This document shows, piece by piece, positions 12,573-24,760 of a stretch of 64,000 bases of DNA. The stretch lies in assembly GCF_037042905.1 (NCBI RefSeq), contig NC_087262.1:25148501-25212500 (forward strand), read 5' to 3'. Position numbers and translations under genes: made by a program. Position 1 is the first letter of the stretch, and each line of letters begins with the position of its first letter. A model generated the notes under the pieces. The model did no database searches. It had not been told where the DNA came from and saw only the letters and a list, made by a program, of their open reading frames with translations. Source of the DNA: Lytechinus pictus. Lineage: Eukaryota; Echinodermata; Echinoidea; Temnopleuroida; Toxopneustidae.

Positions 12573-14029
12573 AGTCGCGTACACAGCGTTCAATATATTT
12601 CGAAATGAAATTATTTACCCTTGACATGTAGTTTACAATCATTAATCGTCCGATGTGACTTTTCATCAACATATTTGTAGGATTCGTATTTTTTTTATAT
12701 AGATTTTTTTGGGGGTAAATTGTATGAAACACAAATTGTATGTTAACAAATCCCTGATTTTACAGAAAAACCCCCAATATTTTGCAGAAAGCAATAACAG
12801 AACCATTCTGTAAATTCATAAAGCAGGAATTTTTCTACAATTTAAAAGAACAGGTCTGTTTAAGAAGGGGAAAATTATGTTTTATGTAAGGAAATTTGTA
12901 AGGTTCCTTACACCAAATACCAATTTCCTGTTATTTTACATGATATAATGTAAGATTACGCAATCTGGTAAGATCACAGGTGTTCTCGAGACTCTGCTGC
13001 AGGAACTTCTTTTATTTTAATGATAAATTTTCTAACAGTGAAGATGTGATATGGAATTTGATATTAAGGGTAAAAACCGCAATCATATTATCAAGATGAA
13101 AAAAGTATAGGGTCTCTGAGTCATTTTTGTTTTGTTTGAGGTCATTAAATGTTAGCTTACACATCCAGGAGTATAATGGTTAAAAGAACGATACAAGTTC
13201 ATGATAATTCATTTCCAGTAAATCAAGAAATACAAAATGATTTTGGGTTTGTCCAATAATGAATCTGGTTAGTTTTTTTTTATACTTATTTCGGGACCTT
13301 TTGGCTGAAATTCCGGGTAATAAATCAAACAGAATATTCTATGTTAATCCCACCTTAGCTAAGAGATGGATTTCGTTCGTTGGAGTTCGTTGTATAAACC
13401 CGAAATTACATCACGTTTTGATTTTTAATCATGCACCTTAAAGTATTTTCTCCTGTATGTTACAAAATAAGTGGAAATGTAGACCGGTCGATGAAATTTA
13501 GACGAAAAAAAGGCACGGTTTTTTCAACAGTACCTGATAGGAGTTTAAGAAAGGGAACGAATAAAAAACTCGGGCAATTCCATAAAAATTAGAACAATCA
13601 CCAAGCAACTAATCCATTTCCTGAAGTTGGGGAATTTTCATATCTGTATGATATTGATTGAATTCTGATTTCTGAAAAGTTGCCAGATAGGAGAATTACA
13701 GGGATTTTAATTGTCGAAAACTTAAATTGATATGTCCACTAACATGACGTGACTTTTAATGAAATATTCTTGTCTGGCAGGAAATGATATTTCCATCCAT
13801 CACGTCTATCAACGATCTAATGAAAACAGGTTCGGTGTGTAAAAAACGAAACCTGGTCGTTTGTTTGATCAAACTCTAAGTAAAAATCGAAATGATGTAT
13901 GAAAATTTACCCATAAACATGAAGTAGAAGAAGGACACGAACATTAAGAAAACAACTAAAGAACAAACGTCAGTATTTAAACACACACAAAAACCCGATC
14001 AGAAATAGTAGTAGTAGAAGTAGTAGTAG
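12573..14029. other. Intergenic, nothing recognised
   Basis: AT-rich sequence without gene or repeat structure that I can support, ending in a short (TAG)n stretch near 14006-14037. Confidence 0.5.
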
Positions 14030-14599
14030 TAGTAGTACAGTGGCGGATCTGGGGGGGGGGGGGTACAGTCAAGGAGTTAAAAACAAAGATAACGATACCT
14101 GTAAAACTGGAGAACTATTTCCAAAGCTCTGTCTTGAAGGATCTCTTTCTGAATTCAGGTCATAAGCATCATATCCAGTTTCATCAAAGTAATTAGATAA
14201 AAATTACTCATCATTACAAATTGCATTAGATTTAGTGAAAAGCATCACAATATATACCAAATTCTGTATATAGGCCTATACATCATGTACATGAAAATTG
14301 AATGATAATATATAAAACTGGATTGGTGATGTATTCCGAATGATTCATGAAGTAGTATCATTGTATATACAGAGGCGTCGATCCTGGGGAGGGGGGGGGG
14401 GGCAGGGGGGCGATCGCCCCACCAATGAAAATATTGGGGGGGGGCAAACATATCGTTTTGCCCCCCCCCATAACTCCGCATGTGCAAAAATAAAATAAGA
14501 TAGTAATGTTACAGAGAAATCAGCAAGCGAGATTGAGCTACACAACTCGTTCTTTATTTAAAATCGTGCTCAAATTGTCCGCTTTTCAGATTGGAATAT

Positions 14600-15110
14600 A
14601 AAAATTTTCAGCTCGCGCTTCGCGCTCGCATCATTTCTGTAGCAAAACCCCATACTTTTCATGATTAAATAGGTGAATAGAATGTCCCGTTTTCAGTTCT
14701 AAACCTCAAAAGAACTCCCGCTTCGATTTGCAATAATCTTTTGTTGGATATAATCTTGTTCTTAATTAAAAACGTCCATTAAACTGTCATTTTTTTTCAG
14801 ATCGAAATATCAAAATTTTAAACTCGCGCTTCGCGCTCGCATCTATTGTTTTTTAAAGATACCCATCTTAATCATTGGTACCAAAAATGCTTAGAATATC
14901 AAGCTTTCTGTTCAGAATATAAAGAAATTTCAGCTCGCCCTCGGCACTCGCATTATCTGTGTAGTGAGATATATATCCTCCTCATGAGTTACTACAAACA
15001 GTCCTAAACAGGCACCTTTTTCATGTTTTCAGGTCAGTATACTAAAAAATTTCAGCTCGCGCTTCGCGCTCGCATTAATTTGTTGGTGAGATATGTGTCT
15101 CTATCTCATG
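14600..15110 (+). repeat. About 110-bp tandem array with CTCGCGCTTCGCGCTCGCAT core
   Basis: Cores occur near 14611, 14717 (decayed), 14823, 14933 and 15054, spaced 106-121 bp. Most are preceded by AATTTCAG or similar. The core contains the palindrome GCGCTTCGCGC-like sequence and is far GC-richer than the AT-rich linkers. The same core is arrayed at 56.1-57.4 kb. Confidence 0.85.
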
Positions 15111-15125
15111 AGTCATATAAATTAA

Positions 15126-15190
15126 GATATATATATATATATATATATATATGCATATGTGTGTGTGCGTGTTTGTGTGTGTGAGTTTGT
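15126..15190. repeat. (AT)n then (TG)n microsatellite
   Basis: Alternating TA of about 25 bp is followed by TGTGTGTGCGTG-type sequence, inside the nested element. Confidence 0.9.
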
Positions 15191-16014
15191 TTGTTTTGTG
15201 TGATCGAGCGCCTTTGGAAAGTTGATTCATGATTTTGCCCCCCAATCTTAAAAAAGGATCGACGCCTCTGTGTATATATATATATAGTAAAACAAAACTT
15301 GTATCTCAATTAATATACAAAAGTATTGGCCTCATCGCAATAAAAGGGTTGGTACACGAGATTTTGAAATCGCACATAACATGCATAATTTGTGTTACTT
15401 TTTGCTTGTTTCTTTCTTTAATAAGTTTTTCAATCTCTCTCTAGATTATATGTTTAAATTGATGTATATTTTCTGTCATAATGAGATATGTTTAAGTGGA
15501 CTTCAGGGAATGGTCGTACGCAGCAAGGGGGAAGGGGGGGGGGGAATTCATAAACTATGAAAAATGTGGAAATGGGAGATGTGCACCAAATACTTTTATT
15601 ACACTTGTAAAAAAAAATAATCGCCCCATTGAGCAGCTCGGTCCGTTTACTCTATCGTTTTTATTTTATTCTTTTAAATATGTTCGAGTCTTCCCCCCGG
15701 GAATATTATCTGCGTGTGGTCATGCAAAATGGCATGACTGAAAATCTTACATTTTGAAAAGAGCATTTGACAGGGTCAGACTTTACCCCTTTTTCAACAT
15801 TTTCTTTTATGGCGCCGGTGAAGTGCAAAAATATGTGCGCCGCTCGGCAGTGCGCCCGCCCCCCCTTTTGCCAAAAGCTGGATCCGCCTATGTAGTAGAA
15901 GTAGTATAGAAGAAAACGGAAAAAATGACAAGAAAAGGAAAACGATAAGCCACCAGTAAATAAAGAAGCAGAAGGATTCGTAAAATTTCATTTTAAGGCG
16001 TAGAGAACAAGAGA

Positions 16015-16016
<2 letters not shown>

Positions 16017-16066
<50 letters not shown>

Positions 16067-16068
16067 TG
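16017..16068. repeat. (GA)n microsatellite ending in a G run
   Basis: About 40 bp of pure GA followed by about nine G. Confidence 0.95.
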
Positions 16069-17396
16069 GCTGAGGATGGAGAGGAAGATGTTAATTGTGC
16101 TCTAAATATCTTTTCGAAATACTCCGTTTTTGTCTAAATCGATTCCTAGTAGATCATGAAAGTGTGGATTTTGAAGACCAGATCTTGCAAATTAAATAAA
16201 CTAACTATAAATGATAATAAAAAACGCACTGAAAGAGATGGATTTCACAATGATTATTCTACGCAAAACCTGTATTCAGGTAAGGTTCAATCTTGATCAT
16301 ATCACGATTATGACATCATTACGTGTACGAAAATAGGAATAGGGCAAGAATACGCCGTAAACTGGCACACTTTGAAATGGGGTCATGCTATTACATAGAA
16401 AATTCCAAGAAGATTAAGTTGATTATTTTTCAAGACAGATTTTGCATCATATCTAGGGTAGGTTCATTGACAGATTTTATTTACTTATGTAAAACACGTA
16501 TTACTAATGTTTAATAATCCAAATCTTAAAAAAATAATTTTAAGATGTTAAAACTGGTCATAATTACAGTAAAGCCATGTCACAATGAATAAATATCTAT
16601 AGTTATAAGATCGGGCACTGGCGGCGATTTTGTGATACTTTTTTTGTCCGAGGGGGGGGGGGTGGGTATGGAAAGCGGCGACTCTCTCCAAACGTGCCCC
16701 CTCCCCGGATTGCCACCCATGAAATCGGGCGATCCATTCACTGAGCCAAGAGCCACATAGTGTGGATGTGATGGACGAAATAAACGTCATTGCTGGGATT
16801 TGAAACTGTGACCCACTGTTTGAAAGACGTGAGTATGGACAACTAGACCAATATGCTTTCTTCAGAGTTAGGTTAAAGCAATGTTCACATTGTCGTGATT
16901 GGAAAGTTAGAGACTGTGCCCTACATCTGAGACCGCATTGGCTATAATAGGCCTAACTTGCAAATTGCGCTCGTTTAAAAATAAAATGATTCCATGTGAG
17001 CAGAATGCGGGGACAGATTGGCACTCAGGCATGGAAGCAGATAACAACAGTTTTTAAATACAATACTGATAGTGGTGTCGAGTCATTTTTATTGATATAA
17101 GCCAACCCGTATTTACCATAATCAGTCCATTATACGAAATATTCCTGACAGCAAAACAAAACAAAATAATAAACAAATTTAAATTTTCGAAGAACATTTT
17201 GGGCTGCAAATTCGAACTGGCAAATCTTAACAGAACATTTAATGTAAGTTAATAATACGGAAGGCAGCCTTTGACTTCCGTGAACCAAGATAATTAAGTG
17301 AACGACAAAGCATCAACACCGATTGCTTCATCACTTTATATCGTCCCTGTACCTGTATAATCTCGGAGCATTATACCATGGACCTACTAGAGATGC

Positions 17397-17630
17397 CAGT
17401 GGCGTAATGGGCCAATAATTTTGAGGGGGCACAACACGGCGCTTGGAGTATATATCCTTGAAAGTCGCGGGCGAGCGAAACTTTTGAAATTTTTTAACTG
17501 ATGATATATTTTCATTACCGACTTATTGTTTAATACATTTTACCTCTTCCCTTCCTTTTAATCCGTTTGCCCTCTTTTCTCTTTGTCGTTGAATGTTTGA
17601 GGGCTTAAGTGCCCCCCAATTGCCATCTAA
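17397..17630. mobile_element. Possible truncated hAT-like MITE
   Basis: CAGTGGCGTAATGGGCC matches the left end of the 6789-7034 element over its first 14 bases (CAGTGGCGTAATGG against CAGTGGCGTAATGA, one difference). A matching right end and target duplication were not found, so the right boundary is a guess. Confidence 0.4.
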
Positions 17631-17699
17631 CACCTAAATACCACATTTCCATAGCAACCTACTGCCTCCTTTGCAACGGAGGCAGTCAATAGTCTTTTG

Positions 17700-19191
17700 C
17701 CTATCCTGATCAGAAAGTCCAGCACATCTCTTGACTTGATGCATCTCGTTCACTTCAACAAGCTCGAAGACGGACATGATAATCGCGTTGTTACGGGTAA
17801 AAGCAGGCCGTGGGGCACTTCTCGTTTATAAGACATGGCTGAAGAGCTGTTAAGAACCTCGTAAGTAGATAAAACAAATAAACACTCTGTCTTGGATAGC
17901 TGAAGGTTCATTCAAGTTTACCGGTGATATGCTTAGGATGATCGACTTATAGGGTGGAGGTTTGGAAAGAGTATTCCACAGTGTTGTTTTTCATTACAGA
18001 ATTAAAGACAAAAGGGCATTCAAACATTGAATCTCTTTTTAGCAGAATTAAAAAGTTCCGGAACGCGTATATCAATTAAACTAAATCTGTTTTTATTGTC
18101 TTTGTTGCTTTTTAATTCTGGTTCAATGCCGGAGTCGCCATTTAACCCTACATGCTACTTAGGAAATCATCTTGATCAAGGGACTTATTCCTGTTTGAAA
18201 CATTTTAACAATTTATTAAAATACTATTATCAATGCATTGGTGGTTTGCCAATGTTAAGAAACTGTATTGATATTGTGTTCGCCTTACGACCACTTACCA
18301 ATTTTCTGTCTTTCTAAAGTTTCAGAAAACGGCAGAATATGCCAGAAAATAAAATTAATCAGTAACAATTACTTGAGATTGCTGATATGCAGTTGACAGT
18401 CGCAATCAATATTGGGAACTTTAATCGATCAATTAACACATCTTATTAAAACAAATTTATTCATAAACTCAAAGTCAAATGATTACTGAGTGTAACATTT
18501 TATTAATGTTTGATCGTTTTATATCTATGATTTGTATCTTGGTTAGAAATCTAGGGCAAAGTCGTTTGATTTAGGGGAAACTTAATTTTCATCCCTCGAT
18601 TTTCCACATTCCTTTTTAATCATGGAGGCAACTAATTTGCTTTTAGTTTGACAGGGATGCAAAAGATGCGTACCCTTTATAGGAGACAGTGTGGCGCGAA
18701 TGAATGCTAAGTCGTCGACGAGTAAGCAAATTAATGTCGAAAACTCTAATACAAGCAAATATGATGGCACTTTAAACATGTTTGATTTAATTACTCAAAC
18801 CTGCTTTCTAATTAAGAAGATTAATCTTGTCTGCATCCATTATCATTTGTCCCAAATAAAATGAATTATGAATTATCATATGTAGTAACATATTAGAACT
18901 ATTAATTTAAGAACCGCCTCCAGAATTACACTTCATATTAGGGTCTAATGAATGAGATTGAAATAGCAGCATATGACAAAATATATGCAATATACATATA
19001 TCTTCATTTGTATTATGTATTTCTTATTATATCTATTCGATTAAGAAATAATTTTCAAAGTTGTTTGTATTTTAACCGTGGTAATTATTTTTTAAGCTAC
19101 TTCCGCAATAAACGACAGTCTTACCACGAAACCGACTCAACAACCCCGTAACACAATAATTAGCAATTAAAATAACAATTCTGATTGGTTC
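17700..19191. other. Intergenic, nothing recognised
   Basis: A 96-codon open frame at 18027-18317 (+) has no domain that I recognise. No other support for a gene. Confidence 0.45.
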
Positions 19192-19360
19192 CTGGGGGGG
19201 GGGGGCGTTTCATGAAAGGACTTGTCGGACGTTTTATCCGACAAGTCCCATTTTATCCGACAGTTACCATAGGAACAGTGCCTCTCAGCCAATCAAAATC
19301 ATGGAAAGATGTCAGATCTGACAACTTGTCGGATGTAAATATTGATGAAATGCTCCCCTG
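19192..19360. mobile_element. MITE, GACTTGTCGGA family
   Basis: The left side has about 12 G then CGTTTCATGAAAGGACTTGT. The right side ends GATGAAATGCTCCCCTG. Internal GGACTTGTCGGACGTTTTAT and TCAGATCTGACAACTTGTC words recur in inverted order at 27107-27265, so this is a dispersed family. Confidence 0.75.
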
Positions 19361-22300
19361 ATCAGTCTACAGAGCAAAATGCGCATACAACGATCATCTA
19401 AACGGATTGACCAATTACAATCAATGTCATACGCACATTTGGTTTAAATACTGACCAGGAACCAATCAGAAGTGTTCTTTCATATTTACTTTTCATTGCT
19501 CAGCTTTGTGTTACGGGACCCAGACCGATCAAAAATATAACTTTTGCATAATTAATACATTCATTCATTCAGTTTGCTTAGCTGTTACGTTATGTCATAT
19601 TTTCCAATCGCTTTAGCTGCATACAGTTGTCGTTGTAAATGTTATTTTCTATGATTTTGGATTATGTCTCTGTTCTGATACCATTTTTGATCTGCTATGT
19701 TTATTTTAAAATTGTCTATAGTGTTATTTGACTTGTGTGTTCACAGCTGCAATTAATTTGTCACATTATTTTTGTATAATATTTACTAGATTATGTATGT
19801 ATTAATTTTATTTGAAGTGAATGAATAATGAAGATTACTACCAAAAAATATGAGTATTGAGAAAAATCCAAGGAGTATATCAACACAGCCATAACAAGAA
19901 GTGACAATATCAACTTGGCACTACTATTAATAAAAAATTCAGCGTTCCAGCATTAACAATTGTTTTTTCTGGATATTTTGAAATATGGGACTTTTTGAAA
20001 TACGATTTTCAAGGTTTTTTTCGGTTGGTTTAATCTCGATAATGTTAACTAATAATTAATGTCCGAATCGAATATACTATGCATGATATGAACCTGAGGT
20101 ATGAAAGGACTAACATGCTTTAATTGATTAGTGCCGTCACCGTAATCAATATAAACACTTCTTGACATGTTTGGTTCGATGTACTATCTATACATAATTG
20201 AATTGCTATTTACTTTAACAGGTGAGTGCGATGTTAGGCACGTGTATTTTCTTCTCAATAATTAATCTTATTAAACAAATTGTGTTTACTAATAAGCCCT
20301 ATTAAATTATGAATAATTAAGTTCTTAGAAGGTACAAAGGAGGTGGAAAGTGTATAAAACTCTGTTTCGTTCATCTTTTACTTATAATCATTTTCCATTC
20401 GCCATGCCTCATACCTAAACAATATTTCCGTGTACTTTGCTTCTATTTTTATATTTTCTTTATTTTTTTTGTAAACAGACAGGTGATTATGTTATGACAT
20501 TATGGGATGCAATTCCCTACTTCATATTTAATTTAATCTTTACCCATTCATAATGTTCAATTATCACAGGCTGTCATCTGGCTATGATTAGAGTTGTTTG
20601 GCTGAGCGACCGAGGTCCAGTATAATAGGGGAATGAAAATTTGCATGTCAGCTTGTTTTTGAAGTACGCATATGCTGCCAGATTTACGTGAGAAGACCAA
20701 TGACCAGCTCAAATTTCAATTGATGTTTTATTCAAAAGTTAATGTTTTTCGGTGAATTAAAGTAATTAGAATACTTACGCCATCAGTTTATCATTATTAT
20801 CATTATGTATCAACCATGAAATTAATATACAATAAGAGATAAAGTTCAAGATAAAACAGAACAGAATGGCGTGCGTGTCAGTGATCACAAAATATAAATT
20901 ATACTTATCTGTAACATGTGGTCATGGGGTGAAGTTTCATGCCTTCTTATCGTAAATAATTTTGTCTACAAACAGTTTTTAAAATTCAGAGGTCATGGCC
21001 ACATCTTATCTTAAGAATATCAGTTTAAATCATTCAACTATACACTGCCAAATGGACGCCATTGAGAAAACACAATTTAAAACGATTTTTCCCGTGATAA
21101 CGACCATAGAATAAAATTTGTTTAATATAATATATGGATCGGTCAGGATTGTTCAACATAGAGGGTGGAGCAGAGAAAGAGAGAGAAACAAAAAGTAATA
21201 GAGGAAGAGAGAGACATTCAATCGCGTAGCAAGAAAAAAAAACACAGAGAAGGAAAAATTACAGGCAACACATAAGCTAGAAATGACACAAACAATAAAG
21301 TTTAAAAGAGTTAGTAGGTTCTATGAAAAAAGGAAGTATAAAAAAATAGATAAAGGCCATTGAAAAAGAGGGTGTGTTTTTCCATCATTTGGCGCAAGCA
21401 AACACTTGCAGACTTTTGGGGTTCTTATCATCATTATTTTTCTTACAAAATCTCAAATACACATTATGCATTTATTGCTGGTGAATTATATCAAATTGCT
21501 GTAAAATGATAAATTACGCGCAAATGAGAGTGATAGAGAAAGGTGGAGAGAGAGGGGGGAGGGTGGGGAGGGAGAAAGAATATAGAGCGCGAAAGAGCAG
21601 GAGGAATAACGAAGGAGAGAAGGGGGTACAACAAGGGGAGAGCGTGATATAGAGAGAAGGGAGTGGGCGACGTAGAGGGGGAGGGGTAAAATATGTTAAA
21701 GATGAAACAATAATGTAGACTTGGCGCCAGCGTTTAGGATATACTCCTCGTCAGAGTCATGTTTGTGAGCACGTTTGAGAGCTACGTACCCTGACAAAAA
21801 CTGGTCTATTGAAATACCACTGTGAATTTAAAGCTTCAAGTTACCCCCCAATCGTGTCACAAATATCGAATCTGCTTCCTGAAATTGAAAACATATTTGT
21901 CATTCGATTCTAAAGGCCTATTCTGAACCAAGACAGTTTGAACACCCGAAACAGCAAGAAGAATCAATGCCAAACTCAAAGATCGTAATATAAAATGCAT
22001 ATAGGCGAAATATAATAACGCTCAGAGTTCATCAAGCAGTACACACATATAGGAGTCAAACAAAACCAAGTGAACCGATCGAACCCGAGATTGGTTAGCT
22101 CACACTCGAGTTTGTCAAATGGAAAAGAAATAGTGACGCTATCTGAAAAACAACATTTCCGCTAAATCACTTGTCCGTGGCGCCAGCGTATACTCTGATA
22201 CGTGATATTGCAATACGACGCTGATCACTACAATAATTGTCTTGTTACGCGCACATTTTCCAATAATCATGGCTTATGGATCACGCATAAACATATCATG

Positions 22301-23892
22301 TGGCTAATGATCATGATAATCACAAATATTTAAGATTTCAGCGACTGAAGTCATAAACCACTAAAAATAAAAATCGTAATTCAGATCTCGTATGAACACC
22401 TAAGCCTAATGATCTGTAAATGGTTCTGCACGGTTATTGCCACAAATCTGAGCTGCAGCGTATCGTTTCCTAAATCACATCAGTTTAAAAGAAGTAAATA
22501 AGAACAAAAAAACCCTCAATAAATAATGTCCTTGATGTTTGCTATCAAGGCACGTTCATATAATTGACCTCAACAATTTGAATAAATAGAGAAAATGAAA
22601 GATGCATATCGCTGAAACTACCGTCATTTTCGGATGCATAATTAGAAAGTTATAGCAATTTAAGTGCATTTAATTTCACACGAGAGTAATCATCATCATC
22701 ATCATTATCGACCCTCTTGAACTGCAAATTGTGCGGAGTAGTGCAAAGGCAAAATACGCTGAACTATAATTAATGCAGAATTTGGCAGTAGCTATATAGT
22801 TGTTGGTGGCATGGCAGAGATTGGAGTAAAAAAAACAGCATTAGTAGTAGGAGTAGTGCCATTATCATTAAATATTTATCAAAAAATATATCACACTTCT
22901 ATTTACATATCTCTTCGTGGGTTAACACATTCACAGGTATGAACAGGTAATGACATCATCGTCGTCAATATCAACGTAATAAATACTGATACAAAACCTG
23001 ACTTTTCGTTAGATAATTCAATACGTAACCTCTCTAAGATTAATCTATGATCATATTTTTGAAATGATATATCAATGCCCTTTAAAAATCGTTCTAAACC
23101 AGATGTCTTTCTTTGTCAAACACTATGTCAATCAAACAAAAACATCCCCTGAAGCGTCCGGAGTGAAAGCAGAATAGATGTCTTTTAATATTCAATAATA
23201 ACAAACAAAAAACAAGAAAATACATGAAAAATACAAGGAAAAATAATACAGCGCGAGGGAGATCATTCATCATTCTATTGTGAGTTTGAAGAGAAACGCA
23301 AAATGGGGACACCGGTCGTGATGTAACTGTCTAGCATTATCTAAGTGAACTTGGAACTGTTCAACGTCTGAACACAGTCCCATAACACAGTCTCAGTTCA
23401 GGGAGGTTACGTGGACTTGATCTATTCTGAATTGAAATTTGAACGAAAGAGGCTGAAATGGTTGACAATTCTAAACAGGTTTGATTGATAAGTCATGTCA
23501 CCAAGGTATGGGGGAGGTAATTATTATCGATAAAAAATGGTAATAGAATTCCAAAGATTAAGGCGATAATTACGATGGAGGGAAATCAGGACGCAATATT
23601 GCTTATTAATATTGTCCCGGAGGAAACTTTACCGTATTAAAGACTTCCGTTGAAAAATATCTTGAAGTTTTTAGAACAACAACAACATCATGCCCCCCTT
23701 TTAAAACAGTAGAATGAAAAGTGTAATATCTCGAACAATACATTATTCAGACAACAAATTTGCTAACACTATACGGTCACAACCCGTAGTGCATTTCTTT
23801 GCACGCACATGAATCGCAGCTGTTATCGACTCCGCCGATATTTTCTGCGGTCCGTAGTCTGATCTTCATGATATTCATGTGGTTATATCAAG
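19361..23892. other. Long intergenic stretch with no supported gene
   Basis: AT-rich sequence with purine-rich GA tracts near 21170-21240 and 21540-21690. The longest open frame is about 72 codons. Distal enhancers or non-coding transcripts cannot be excluded by reading. Confidence 0.5.
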
Positions 23893-24760
23893 CCGTAGGG
23901 CCTCGTCTTGATCAGACCAACATCAACTATGGAAAGCCATCAGTATCAAAATATAAAATGCATGTTTGTTCAATTTTTTCTACTTAATATGATATATATT
24001 CATACATGCATCGTTTTCTTGAAAATTGAGTGCGCTTTTTTTTTTTACAAATGACATTGTGCAAATTTCCTGTAGAAAAAGAATTATGACATTGATGGAT
24101 TTCCGTACATTTGAGGTCGATCGTATCAATCGTAACTCTTTTTAAAGGAGAATGAAACCCTTGAAACCAGCTGAATCCATATCAAAGAGAAAAATCAAAG
24201 AAACATATTGTTGAAAGTTTGAGGAAGATTGAATGAATAATAAGAAAGTTATGAGCATTCGAATATTGAGATCACTAGTGCCATGTAGATCCTCCCAACG
24301 GCAATGCGACCAAGATCAGTGATATCACACACGTACAACTCCCTCATTACTTTAGTACTTATTTCACTTATATTCTCACTTTTATAGAGTCTATCACAAG
24401 GTGAGGTGTTCTCTTTATGAGATGACAAGTACAGAGGTTTCACAACATTATATCATTGATGAATCGTTTGTCATATGATTAGAATGAGCAAAAAGAGATG
24501 TTTTGGGGTATATTTTCAGTGTCCAAATGGGAGAGTTGTACGTGTGTGACATCACAGATCTTGGTCGCATTGCCAATGGGAGGATCTCCATAGCATTAGT
24601 GATCTCGACATTCAAATGCTCATAACTCTTTTATTGCTAGTCCTATTTTACTCAAAGTTTTGTTGATCTTATTCTTTGATTTTTCTGCTTTCACAAAAGC
24701 TAACTTGCTCCAAGAGTTTCATTCTCCTTTAAGACGGGCCTAGGCCTGCAAGCGTCTTCA
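23893..24760 (+). mobile_element. MITE family D copy interrupted by a TTAA element
   Basis: The left end TAGGGCCTCGTCTTGATCAGA and the interior (AAAATGCATGTTTGTTCAA; GACATTGATGGATTTCCG) match the 4.6 and 47.3 kb copies. Its right terminal repeat (CGTAACTCTTT...AAGACGGGCC) is split by the insertion at 24146-24728. Confidence 0.82.
24146..24728. mobile_element. Foldback TTAA element, 583 bp, nested
   Basis: AGGAGAATGAAAC ... GTTTCATTCTCCT termini are flanked on both sides by TTAA (24142-24145, 24729-24732), the piggyBac target signature. The arms remain alignable for over 200 bp, including ATCCTCCCA and GGCAATGCGACCAAGATC and their mirror near 24560-24590. No transposase. Confidence 0.9.

Larger units (their letters stand above)
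14370..15270. mobile_element. Nested hAT-like element, 901 bp, perfect 8-bp duplication
   Basis: Perfect 16-bp terminal repeat CAGAGGCGTCGATCCT / AGGATCGACGCCTCTG. It is bounded by the identical octamer TGTATATA (14362-14369 and 15271-15278). The interior is filled by about five copies of a roughly 110-bp repeat. No ORF of transposase size, so it would depend on an autonomous relative. Confidence 0.88.
14038..15892. mobile_element. Outer hAT-like element, about 1.85 kb, host of a nested element
   Basis: Starts CAGTGGCGGATCTGG and ends CCAAAAGCTGGATCCGCCTATG, an imperfect inverted repeat of CA(G/T)(T/A)GGCGGATC(T/C). Flanks are TAGTAGTA (14030-14037) and TAGTAGAA (15893-15900). The left flank lies in a (TAG)n microsatellite, which weakens the duplication as evidence. 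It contains the whole 14370-15270 element. No intact transposase. Confidence 0.6.
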
